Positions 8,484-16,377 of a stretch of DNA of 40,465 nt are shown piece after piece; the first letter of the stretch is position 1; every line of letters begins with the position of its first letter. The DNA comes from Candidatus Rokuibacteriota bacterium (lineage in GTDB: Bacteria; Methylomirabilota; Methylomirabilia; Rokubacteriales; CSP1-6): the NCBI GenBank assembly GCA_003221455.1, contig QHRX01000021.1, positions 1-40,465 of the forward strand, given 5' to 3'. Both the position numbers and the translations under genes were made by a program. Under the pieces are notes generated by a model. The model was not told the origin of the DNA, did not search any database, and was given only the letters and a program-made list of their open reading frames with translations.

Positions 8484-8543
8484 GCGCCCGCGTCCATGGC
8501 GGACAGCCGGCGGCCTGCGCGCAGGACAAAGGAGAGATCAGCG

Positions 8544-9275
8544 ATGTCCTGGGGTTTGGTTCTGATCCCGGCGGTACTGGTGGCGCTCCTCGCGTTCCCC
8601 GCGGCTCCGGCGTCGGGCTACGACGTCGTGACGGTCTCCAATGGGGGGACGATCCGGGGCAGGGTGACGTTTACCGGGCCGCCGCCACCGCCCCGCAAGG
8701 AGATCCGCACCAAGAACCCGGAAGTCTGCGGGAGCGGCGAGTTCGAAGTCCCGCAGATGGAGCTGGCCGCTGACAAGGCGGTCGGGGAGGCCGTCGTGTA
8801 CCTCAAGGGGGTCGAGAAGGGCGAGGCATGGGAGAAACTCGCCAAGCCCCCCGAGATCGTGAATCGCAAGTGCAGCTTTGTACCGCACGTCCAAGCGATG
8901 CCGGTCTCGGCCGGGGAGATCGTGATCGTCAACTCGGATCCGATCCTGCACAACACCCATGGGTACTACGGGAGGCTGACGGCCTTCAACGTCGGGCTCC
9001 CGAAGCAGGGGCTGCGGATCCCGAAGCCCCTCACGCGACCGGGGCTCGTAAAGGTTGATTGCGACGCCCACGGGTGGATGCTCGGGTGGGTCTATGTGGC
9101 GGACAACCCGTACTACGCCGTGACGTCGAGGGATGGGAGCTTTACGCTCAAGAATGTCCCCCCGGGCTCCTACACTCTCGTGGCCTGGCAAGAATTCACG
9201 GGTCCGGTTGAGGTGCCGGTCACCGTGAAGCCGACGGCCGTGCAGGCCGTCAACGTCGATCTGGCCAAGAAGTAA
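8544..9275 (+). CDS. Secreted cupredoxin/plastocyanin-like protein with carboxypeptidase-regulatory-like fold
   Basis: Signal peptide; GTIRGRVTFTG; copper-ligand-like pattern SDPILHNTHGYY...KVDCDAHGWMLGWVYV; GSFTLKNVPPGSYTLVAWQE. Confidence 0.8.
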   Translation: MSWGLVLIPAVLVALLAFPAAPASGYDVVTVSNGGTIRGRVTFTGPPPPPRKEIRTKNPEVCGSGEFEVPQMELAADKAVGEAVVYLKGVEKGEAWEKLAKPPEIVNRKCSFVPHVQAMPVSAGEIVIVNSDPILHNTHGYYGRLTAFNVGLPKQGLRIPKPLTRPGLVKVDCDAHGWMLGWVYVADNPYYAVTSRDGSFTLKNVPPGSYTLVAWQEFTGPVEVPVTVKPTAVQAVNVDLAKK

Positions 9276-9312
9276 GGATCCCGCCCGACCTTCACGACGG
9301 AAGGAGTGGCCT

Positions 9313-10461
9313 ATGGATTCCCTCGAGCGAGAGCGGCGTGAACTCAACACGATGCTGCGGCGGCCCGGAGAGCGGCCGGACAGCTCCGTGCGGATCGACC
9401 GCCGGACCTTCATCCACAAGTCGATATTGTGCGGCACCGCCGCAGGCGCGGCGTCCTTCGGCTGGTTTCCGCTGCTCAACACCCTCGACGTCGCCTACGG
9501 GGCGGAGACGTTCAAGTTCGCGTGGATCTCCGACAACCATCTCTACCCCAAGGACGTCAACACGCGCTTCGTCGAGAAGGCCGTGCGCGCGGTCGAGGAG
9601 GTGCAGGCGATGACTCCGCCCGCCGACTTCCTGATCCATGGCGGGGATATCGCCCAGCTCGGGGATCCGGTCGAGATCGCGCTCGGCAGCGACATCCTCA
9701 AGGAGGCGAAAATCCGCAAGGTCTTCATCCCCGGTGAGCACGACTGGTACCTGGACATGGGCGCCACGTGGCGGAAGCACTTCGGCGATCCCAACTGGAC
9801 CTTTGACCACAAGGGGGTTCGCTTCATCGGCCTCGATACCGTGAGCCGTGCCCCGGACTACTGGTCGGCGAGGAAGATGAGTCCGAAAGAGCGGATGGGG
9901 GCGATGGCGACCTTGGACGGGAGCATCGGTGGCCCGTGGGCGGGCGTCGGCTCGGACCAGCTCCAATGGCTCAACCACACGCTCTCCAGCTGGCCGAAAG
10001 ATCGCCCGGTCATCGTCTTCAGCCACAACCCGCTCTACGAGTACTACCCGCCGTGGAACTTCTGGGTCCGCGACTGGCGGGAGGTCCAGGAGATCCTCAG
10101 GCCGTACACCAACGTGACCAACGTCCACGGTCACACGCACCAGGTGCTCTACAACGAGATCGGCAAGATGCGGTCGATCGGCATGCTGGCGACGTCGTGG
10201 CCCTGGCCGTACGCGCCGGAGGGGGTGCCGGACCTCACCAAGTGCATGGTGCGGGCCGATCCGGGCGATTACTTCGATGGAATGGGATGGGCGCGGCTCA
10301 CCGTCACCGCCGCCGAGAGGGTGCAGAACGAGTACATGATGTTCGGACGGAAGCCGCAGAACGTCTTCGGCGAGGCGCTTGCGGATTCGGGGTGTGCCGA
10401 CAACGTCAACCAGGAACTGCACCCGCGGATTGCCGATCGCGGGTGGTACTCCAAGGACTGA
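9313..10461 (+). CDS. Tat-exported calcineurin-like metallophosphoesterase
   Basis: DRRTFIHKS Tat-like signal; metal motifs ISDNHL, HGGDIA, PGEHDWY, FSHNPL, VHGHTH. Confidence 0.9.
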   Translation: MDSLERERRELNTMLRRPGERPDSSVRIDRRTFIHKSILCGTAAGAASFGWFPLLNTLDVAYGAETFKFAWISDNHLYPKDVNTRFVEKAVRAVEEVQAMTPPADFLIHGGDIAQLGDPVEIALGSDILKEAKIRKVFIPGEHDWYLDMGATWRKHFGDPNWTFDHKGVRFIGLDTVSRAPDYWSARKMSPKERMGAMATLDGSIGGPWAGVGSDQLQWLNHTLSSWPKDRPVIVFSHNPLYEYYPPWNFWVRDWREVQEILRPYTNVTNVHGHTHQVLYNEIGKMRSIGMLATSWPWPYAPEGVPDLTKCMVRADPGDYFDGMGWARLTVTAAERVQNEYMMFGRKPQNVFGEALADSGCADNVNQELHPRIADRGWYSKD

Positions 10462-10493
10462 CCGCGGGTGTTCACGCCCGAAGGGGAACGACC

Positions 10494-10946
10494 ATGACAC
10501 GGCGCGTGCTCGTCATAGTGGGGATCTGCGTGGCGGTGCTGCTCGGCGTGACGGTGGGGACCCACCGGGCCCTGGCGCACAAGGAGAGGCATACGCCGGA
10601 GCAGCTCAAGATCTTCGACGAGGTTTTTTTGGAGCAGGTTCGGATCGGCGACCTTCTCTTCCATGGCGACGGGGAGACCGAGAAGAAGATGGGCGTCTCG
10701 CTCTCGAAGACCGGCATGGCGTGCGCGATGTGCCATCCGTTCGCGTCGGACACGCATCCCTATGAGTTCCCGAAGTTCCAGGAGCAGATCGAGAAGTTCG
10801 GGACGCTTCGAGACATGATCAACTGGTGCATCGAGAAGCCGCAAGAGGGGGTGCGGATCGACGCCGACTCCGACGCCATGAAGGCCCTCGAGGCGTACGT
10901 CTATTGGGCCAATCGCGGGTCGCGGCTCGACCCGGGCCGGCACTGA
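10494..10946 (+). CDS. Exported monoheme c-type cytochrome, SoxA-like C-terminal pattern
   Basis: Signal peptide; CAMCH (10722-10736); TLRDMINWCIEKP...ALEAYVYWANRG resembles the SoxA 'INxCR...LTAYVAxxSRG' segment. Confidence 0.75.
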   Translation: MTRRVLVIVGICVAVLLGVTVGTHRALAHKERHTPEQLKIFDEVFLEQVRIGDLLFHGDGETEKKMGVSLSKTGMACAMCHPFASDTHPYEFPKFQEQIEKFGTLRDMINWCIEKPQEGVRIDADSDAMKALEAYVYWANRGSRLDPGRH

Positions 10947-10965
10947 GCCGGGGTTCTGGTCGGCG

Positions 10966-11832
10966 ATGACCGAGGCCACGGCCGCACGGCCGTCGAAGGT
11001 CACCCGGCGAGGGTTCGTGCGCCTGGCTTCGGCGGCCGTGGGTCTGCTGGCCGAGGGGAAGGTCGGCCGCGCGTGGGGTGGTCTCCCGCGCCAATATTTT
11101 CGTGGTGAGCTGCCGGGCGACCTCTCGGCGTTTGAGCGCCTCCACGCTCCGATCCTCCGGCTGCCCCCGGCGACCGCCAACGGCGCCCGGGTGCCGATCG
11201 TCGTCGCACTGTCTCATCCGATGGAGCCGGGCCAGTACGTCAAGCAGATCCACGTCGTCAACGAGCGCGATCCCGTGCCGTCCAAGGGCGTCTTTCATTT
11301 CACGCCCGCCAACGGCCAGGTCTACCTGGCGTTTCAGGCGAGGCTGGATCAGGGCGTCTCTGAGGTGGCGGCGACCGCCGAGTGCACGCGCCACGGACGC
11401 TGGACGAGCGCTCGGTCCGTGACCATCCCGCCCGGCGCCGGTGGCTGCGCCGGCAGCGCGCCCCCGCCCGGCGCTATCAGCGCGACCCAGATCCTCCCAC
11501 CGCGCATCCGGATTCCCCAGGTGATCAAGCACGGCGGCATCCGGCCCGACGAGCTCATCGACGTGCAGCTCGAAATGCGGCATCCGAGCCAGACGGGGCT
11601 GGCGGTCCGGGACGGGAAATTCGTCCAGGTCTCGGCACCGTTCTACCTCGACGCCATGGAGGTTTTCTATGGCGAGCAGCGGGTGAGCTGGTTTGCGCTG
11701 ACGCCGGCGCTCAGCGACAACCCGTTCATCACCTTCCGGGTGCGCGCCCAGGGGGAGGGGCCGCTTCGGGTCGTGGTGACGAACAATCGCGGACGGCGGT
11801 TCGAGACGACCTATCCGATCCGTTTCTCCTGA
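10966..11832 (+). CDS. SoxY-SoxZ fusion (sulfur carrier) with Tat-like signal
   Basis: TRRGFVRLASAAVG; SoxY-like VPIVVALSHPMEPGQYVKQIHVVNERDPVPSKGVFHFTPANGQVYLAFQARLDQ...; GAGGCAGS (Cys codon 11446-11448); SoxZ-like IDVQLEMRHPSQTGLAVRDGKF...VSWFALTPALSDNPFITFRVRAQGEGPLRVVVTNNRG. Confidence 0.88.
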   Translation: MTEATAARPSKVTRRGFVRLASAAVGLLAEGKVGRAWGGLPRQYFRGELPGDLSAFERLHAPILRLPPATANGARVPIVVALSHPMEPGQYVKQIHVVNERDPVPSKGVFHFTPANGQVYLAFQARLDQGVSEVAATAECTRHGRWTSARSVTIPPGAGGCAGSAPPPGAISATQILPPRIRIPQVIKHGGIRPDELIDVQLEMRHPSQTGLAVRDGKFVQVSAPFYLDAMEVFYGEQRVSWFALTPALSDNPFITFRVRAQGEGPLRVVVTNNRGRRFETTYPIRFS

Positions 11833-11853
11833 TCCCGCTTCGAGGAGGCCGGG

Positions 11854-13215
11854 ATGGCCGTCGATGTCACAGTTCGCAACGATGCGCTCATCAACAAGGA
11901 TCTGATCCGACAGTGGCTCCTGTGGGGGCTGTTCTGGCTGATGCTGTTCCCTACCGTCGGCGTCATCGCGTCGACCAAGTTTGTCTTCCCCGACTTCCTG
12001 GGACGCATCCCGTGGCTCACCTTCGGGCGCATCCGGCCGATCCACGTGAACGGGGTCATCTGGGGCGCGTACTCGACCCTCTTCATCGGCCTCTCGTTGT
12101 ACATCGTCCCGCGCCTCGCGGGAGCCCGGCTGTGGAAGGAGCAGTGGGACTTTGCCCTCCTGTGGGTGTGGAACCTGAACCTCGCCCTCGCGGTGGTCCT
12201 GCTCGCCCTCGGGTGGAACCGAGGCTGGGAGGCTGGCGAGTTCGCCGAGGTCAACAACGTCGTCATCTTTCTCTCGCTCCTCGTGCTGACGGTCCAGTTC
12301 CTCATGACCATCAAGAACCGGAACGAGGCGCCCCTCTACGTGTCCCTCTGGTACTTGATCGCCTCGTTCATCTGGACGGACGTCAACCTGATCGTGGGCA
12401 TGGTCGGGCCGTACAGCTTCCCCGGAGTCAACAACGTCGCCCTCCACGGCCTGTTCATCCATTACGTCGTCGGGCTCTGGATCACGCCGACCGGCTACGT
12501 CCTCATCTACTACTTCCTGCCCGCCAGTGTCCGGAATCCGATCTACAGCCACAAGCTCTCCCTGATCGGCTTCTGGTCGCTCGCGCTCTTTTACCCGCTG
12601 GTTGGCATCCATCACTACCTCTACTCGCCCCTCCCGGACTGGGCGGAGACCATCGCGATCATCTCCTCCGTCCTGCTGATCATTCCCGTGTGGACGGTCC
12701 TCCAGAACTTCTTCGGCACCATGATCGGCAAGTGGCAGGGCTTCAGCCAGAACCTTCCCGCCAAGTTCCTGATCACGGGCTCGATTCTCTACCTCTTCGG
12801 ATGCTTTCAGGGCTCGACCGAGGCGCTCCGGTCGCTGCAGCAACCGACGCACTTCACGGACTTCGTGATCTCGCACTCCCACCTCACGGTGTTCGGAACG
12901 TTCGTCCTCTGGGCGCTGGGCGGCGTCCTCTACGTCTGGCCGAGAGTGACGGGCAGAGAGCTCTGGAGCTTCAGGCTCGGCAACTGGGGGTTCTGGCTCA
13001 TCACGGGCGGCATCTCGGCCATGGGGCTGATCCTGTCGGCCCAGGGACTCACCCAGGGCTTCATGCTGATGCAGCAAGCCGAGTGGATGGACACCGTCAT
13101 TACGATGCGACCGTACTGGTTCTTCAGGACCTTCACCGGGATCTCTATGGACCTCGGCATGTCGCTCATCGTCTACACCCTCATGAAGACTTCCCTCGCG
13201 AGAGGCGCCGCGTAA
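11854..13215 (+). CDS. ccoN: cbb3-type cytochrome c oxidase subunit I
   Basis: Heme-copper ligands in GRIRPIHVNG, FIHYVVGLWIT, FYPLVGIHHYLYSPLPDW, SHSHLTVFG. Confidence 0.92.
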   Translation: MAVDVTVRNDALINKDLIRQWLLWGLFWLMLFPTVGVIASTKFVFPDFLGRIPWLTFGRIRPIHVNGVIWGAYSTLFIGLSLYIVPRLAGARLWKEQWDFALLWVWNLNLALAVVLLALGWNRGWEAGEFAEVNNVVIFLSLLVLTVQFLMTIKNRNEAPLYVSLWYLIASFIWTDVNLIVGMVGPYSFPGVNNVALHGLFIHYVVGLWITPTGYVLIYYFLPASVRNPIYSHKLSLIGFWSLALFYPLVGIHHYLYSPLPDWAETIAIISSVLLIIPVWTVLQNFFGTMIGKWQGFSQNLPAKFLITGSILYLFGCFQGSTEALRSLQQPTHFTDFVISHSHLTVFGTFVLWALGGVLYVWPRVTGRELWSFRLGNWGFWLITGGISAMGLILSAQGLTQGFMLMQQAEWMDTVITMRPYWFFRTFTGISMDLGMSLIVYTLMKTSLARGAA

Positions 13216-13229
13216 GGAGACGGTGAACC

Positions 13230-14891
13230 GTGCGCGGCATCAGGTCATTGGCCATCGGCGCGGGCTTCGCCTGCATTACGGCGGCGCTCTTCATCCAGTG
13301 GTTTCTCCCGGAGATGATCCCGGCGACGCATGAGCGGCGGGTGACGCGCGCCGTCCGAACCGACCTGGGCGAGATCAAGTGGATCCGGTACGAATCGAGC
13401 GACTATACCCCGCTCGAGCGACTGGGCCGGCGTGTCTACACCCGAGAGGGGTGCTGGTACTGCCACAGCCAGTACGTGCGCCCCGTCACGGGGGAGGACA
13501 TCCGCTGGGGGCCGGTCTCCGAGGCAGGGGAGTACGCGTTCGACCTCCCGCATCTCTTTTCGACGCGGCGCATCGGTCCGGACCTCACCCGGGTCGGTCT
13601 GAAGTACGGGGACGATTGGCACTACGCGCACCACTGGGACCCGAGGCTCGTCGTGCCGGACTCGATCATGCCGAGCTTCACCTGGCTGTTCGTCCAGATT
13701 CGAGTGCCGGCGCACCGGGCGGGCGACACGCTGACGCTCGACCCGGTACCCGCGATGCGGCGGTACTTCACGATGAATGCGGCGAAGCCGATCCCGATCT
13801 ACCCGAACGAGGACGGCCTGATCTTCGTCCACCCGCGGCCGGATGGCGAGTTCCCGATCGACGGCACGCCCCAGCTCGACCTCACCGCCTACCAGGCCCA
13901 TCCGCCCGTGCCGGCATTCCGGTCGGCCCTCCTCCTCATTCCGACGAAGGAGCTGGTGGGACTGGTCGCCTACGTCCAGAAGCTCGGAATGAACCGGGGC
14001 GCGTGGCGGGAGGTCTTCGAGCCCCAGACCGTCGACGTCTCCGCCATGCGGATCCCGGAGAGCGAGATGCTGCTCGCCCGGGGACGGGCCGTCTTCGCGC
14101 AGCGGTGTATCGGCTGTCACGGGGCCAAGGGCGACGGCAACGGCGTCGCGGCGACGTTCCTGTCTCCCCGGCCCCGCGATTTCACCCTCGGCGAATTCAA
14201 GTTTCGCACGACACCGTCGGGCTCGCTGCCCACCGACGGCGACCTCTTCCGCACGATCACCCGAGGCGTCCGGTGGACTCCGATGCCCACGTGGCATGAG
14301 GTTCCCGAGAACGACCGGTTGGCCGTCGTCCAGTACCTCAAGAGCTTTTCAGATCGCTGGCGACAGGAGAAGCCTCCGGCGCCGGTCTACGTCCCCGATC
14401 CCCCCGCCCCAACCCCTGAACTCCTGGCGCGAGGTAAGGAGCTCTACAACAAGGTCGCCAAGTGCTGGCAGTGCCACGGTGACGGCGGCAAGGGGGACGG
14501 ACCCTCGGCCGACGAGCTCAAGGACGACTTCGGCTTTCCCATCCGACCGACCGACTTTACGCGGGGCCAGTTCAAGGGCGGCTCACACGCCCGGGATATC
14601 TACCGGACCATGACGACCGGGCTCGACGGCACGCCGATGCCGTCCTTCGTCGACTCCATGACGGCCGACGAACGCTGGGCCATCTCCTACTATGTCTTGT
14701 CGTTCTCGGCGTGGGGTGATCCGCTGACCGGGCAGAAGCTCAGGATTTCGCCGCAGGCCAAGGCGGCGCTCGATTCGCCAGCCGTACGCGCGGGCTCGCC
14801 CCGGCTGGCCTATGATCCGGACCGAACGCCCACCGCGCTCTCGAAGCGAAACGCCACGCCACGGGCGGCGGCGGACAGGGAACAGGAATGA
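13230..14891 (+). CDS. ccoO: CcoO fused to two C-terminal cytochrome c domains (CcoO-CcoP-like, triheme)
   Basis: N-terminal TM; GCWYCHSQYVRPV (13452-13466), CIGCHGAKGDG (14106-14120), CWQCHGDGGKGDG (14463-14477); GTG start. Confidence 0.9.
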   Translation: MRGIRSLAIGAGFACITAALFIQWFLPEMIPATHERRVTRAVRTDLGEIKWIRYESSDYTPLERLGRRVYTREGCWYCHSQYVRPVTGEDIRWGPVSEAGEYAFDLPHLFSTRRIGPDLTRVGLKYGDDWHYAHHWDPRLVVPDSIMPSFTWLFVQIRVPAHRAGDTLTLDPVPAMRRYFTMNAAKPIPIYPNEDGLIFVHPRPDGEFPIDGTPQLDLTAYQAHPPVPAFRSALLLIPTKELVGLVAYVQKLGMNRGAWREVFEPQTVDVSAMRIPESEMLLARGRAVFAQRCIGCHGAKGDGNGVAATFLSPRPRDFTLGEFKFRTTPSGSLPTDGDLFRTITRGVRWTPMPTWHEVPENDRLAVVQYLKSFSDRWRQEKPPAPVYVPDPPAPTPELLARGKELYNKVAKCWQCHGDGGKGDGPSADELKDDFGFPIRPTDFTRGQFKGGSHARDIYRTMTTGLDGTPMPSFVDSMTADERWAISYYVLSFSAWGDPLTGQKLRISPQAKAALDSPAVRAGSPRLAYDPDRTPTALSKRNATPRAAADREQE

Positions 14892-15064
14892 CCGACGTCG
14901 GCTATCTCACGGTCGGGGAATTTCTCGTGGCACTCCTCATGTCCCTCGCCGCGCTCAGCGCGCTCGTCTGGGCGGCGGCGAGCGGGGCGTTCCGGAACGT
15001 CGAAGCGATTAAGCATCGGGTGCTGGAGCTGGAGGAGGAGGACCATGCGCGACGAACGCAGTGA
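14888..15064 (+). CDS. ccoS: CcoS-like cbb3 oxidase assembly/maturation small membrane protein
   Basis: 58-aa ORF with ATGA overlap to ccoO; LVWAAASGAFRNVEAIKHRVLELEEED resembles CcoS 'FLWA..SGQFDDLEGPA.RIL.DDE'; not in the supplied track. Confidence 0.65.
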   Translation: MTDVGYLTVGEFLVALLMSLAALSALVWAAASGAFRNVEAIKHRVLELEEEDHARRTQ

Positions 15065-15239
15065 GGGGGAAGGGAAGTACGGCCCGCTCGAGACGTACGC
15101 CCAGGGCGAGATCAAGGCCTATCACGGCATCGTGAACAAGTGGCTGCTCGTCGTCTACGCGCTCCTCGGCCTGTGGGCCGTCTATTACCTGTTCAAGTAC
15201 TGGGGCGGGCTCGGGCCGGGTTTGGGCGTCGGGGGGTAG
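15045..15239 (+). CDS. 64-aa single-pass membrane protein
   Basis: MRDERSEGEGKYGPLETYAQGEIKAYHGIVNKWLLVVYALLGLWAVYYLFKYWGGLGPGLGVGG. Confidence 0.65.
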   Translation: MRDERSEGEGKYGPLETYAQGEIKAYHGIVNKWLLVVYALLGLWAVYYLFKYWGGLGPGLGVGG

Positions 15240-15252
15240 GGCGGAGACGGCG

Positions 15253-15357
15253 ATGCGGACAGAGCGACTGATCCTCGCGTTGGCGCTGCTCAATATGGCA
15301 TTTCTGGTCTTCGAGATTCTCTTCAACTCGTTGTCGGACGTGATCTCGCTCTTGTAG
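15253..15357 (+). CDS. 34-aa membrane microprotein
   Basis: MRTERLILALALLNMAFLVFEILFNSLSDVISLL*; tightly spaced between neighbours; below the ORF-track cutoff. Confidence 0.5.
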   Translation: MRTERLILALALLNMAFLVFEILFNSLSDVISLL

Positions 15358-15370
15358 CAGGAGGGACCCG

Positions 15371-15466
15371 ATGAGCGGCATCGAACGGCTCGCCTTCTCC
15401 ATCTTCCTCCTCGGCATGGTGGGCTTCTATGTCTGGGTAGGGATTCTGTCCTTCAGAAAAAAGTAG
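15371..15466 (+). CDS. 31-aa membrane microprotein
   Basis: MSGIERLAFSIFLLGMVGFYVWVGILSFRKK* preceded by aggaggg; its stop abuts the next ATG. Confidence 0.5.
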   Translation: MSGIERLAFSIFLLGMVGFYVWVGILSFRKK

Positions 15467-16351
15467 ATGTGGGAGTGGCGACCGGAGGTCCTGGTCCCGC
15501 TCGGCCTGGTGGCCATCGCGTCCGGCGTCGGGTGGTGGCGGCTGTCGGAGCGCGGCCCACGAGCGGTCCCCCGGTGGCGCCCCGTGCTGTTGGCGGGCGG
15601 CCTCACCGCCGTCGTCGCCGCCCTCCTGTCGCCGATCGCGGGCACCGCGCACGCCCGCTTCTCGACTCACATGATCCAACATGTGCTGCTCGTCATGCTG
15701 GCGCCACCCCTCTTTTTGCTCGCCGATCCGTTGCCGGCGGTCCTCTGGGCGTTGCCGAGGCGCGTGCGTCTGGCGGCGGGGCGGTTGCTCGCTCCCGGCG
15801 CGCTCCTCAGACGACTCTGGCGCGCGCTCACCTGGCCCCCGGCGGCGTGGCTCGTCTCGGCGCTCGCCCTCTGGCTCTGGCACCTTCCCGGCGCGTACGA
15901 GGCGGCCCTGCGGGACGACCTGCTTCACGACGCGGAGCATCTCGTGCTCTTCTGGGCCGGCATCCTGGGCTGGTGGCCGCTGATCGGGCCCTCCCCGCGA
16001 GTCCGCGGCCACCTGGCCTATAGCCTGCGCGTGGTCTACCTGGTCCTGACTGGCGGGCAGCAGGCGTTGCTCGGGTTATTGCTGTCGACGAGTCCCGTGG
16101 TGCTCTACGGCTCGTACGAGGCGGGGGCGGCGGCGCGGGGCCTGAGCCCGCTCGACGACCAGGCCGACGGCGGCGTCATCATGTGGGCAACCAGCGGCGT
16201 CGTCGGCCTCGTCACGCTGATGGTGCTCATGTACCGCCTCTTAGCGCAGGAAGACCGGCTCCCGCCGATCGAGGGCCAGCGGGCCCTGCCGCCGGCGACG
16301 CTCCCCTCGCGGGAGACGCTCCCCTCGCTCCTCCCGTCCGCCCACGATTGA
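15467..16351 (+). CDS. ctaG: Caa3-type cytochrome c oxidase assembly factor CtaG
   Basis: HMIQHVLLVMLAPPLFLLADP...AWLVSALALWLWHLPGAYEAALRDDLLHDAEHLVLFWAGILGWWPLIG. Confidence 0.9.
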   Translation: MWEWRPEVLVPLGLVAIASGVGWWRLSERGPRAVPRWRPVLLAGGLTAVVAALLSPIAGTAHARFSTHMIQHVLLVMLAPPLFLLADPLPAVLWALPRRVRLAAGRLLAPGALLRRLWRALTWPPAAWLVSALALWLWHLPGAYEAALRDDLLHDAEHLVLFWAGILGWWPLIGPSPRVRGHLAYSLRVVYLVLTGGQQALLGLLLSTSPVVLYGSYEAGAAARGLSPLDDQADGGVIMWATSGVVGLVTLMVLMYRLLAQEDRLPPIEGQRALPPATLPSRETLPSLLPSAHD

Positions 16352-16377
16352 CCGAGGACCGCGGCGGCCGCCCTGCG

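Noticed and set aside
9292-10500. 402-aa minus-strand ORF
   Set aside because: Antisense to a convincing metallophosphoesterase; composition typical of antisense translation
10819-13077. 752-aa minus-strand ORF opposite soxYZ/ccoN
   Set aside because: Shadow ORF in high-GC DNA: charged low-complexity translation, while the plus strand encodes clear conserved families
11854-13215. Considered whether the CcoN homolog is a nitric oxide reductase or lacks the active-site Tyr
   Set aside because: It pairs with a CcoO-type subunit, and a Tyr is present six residues before the HH pair (FYPLVGIHH), the position I recall for the cross-linked Tyr of cbb3 oxidases
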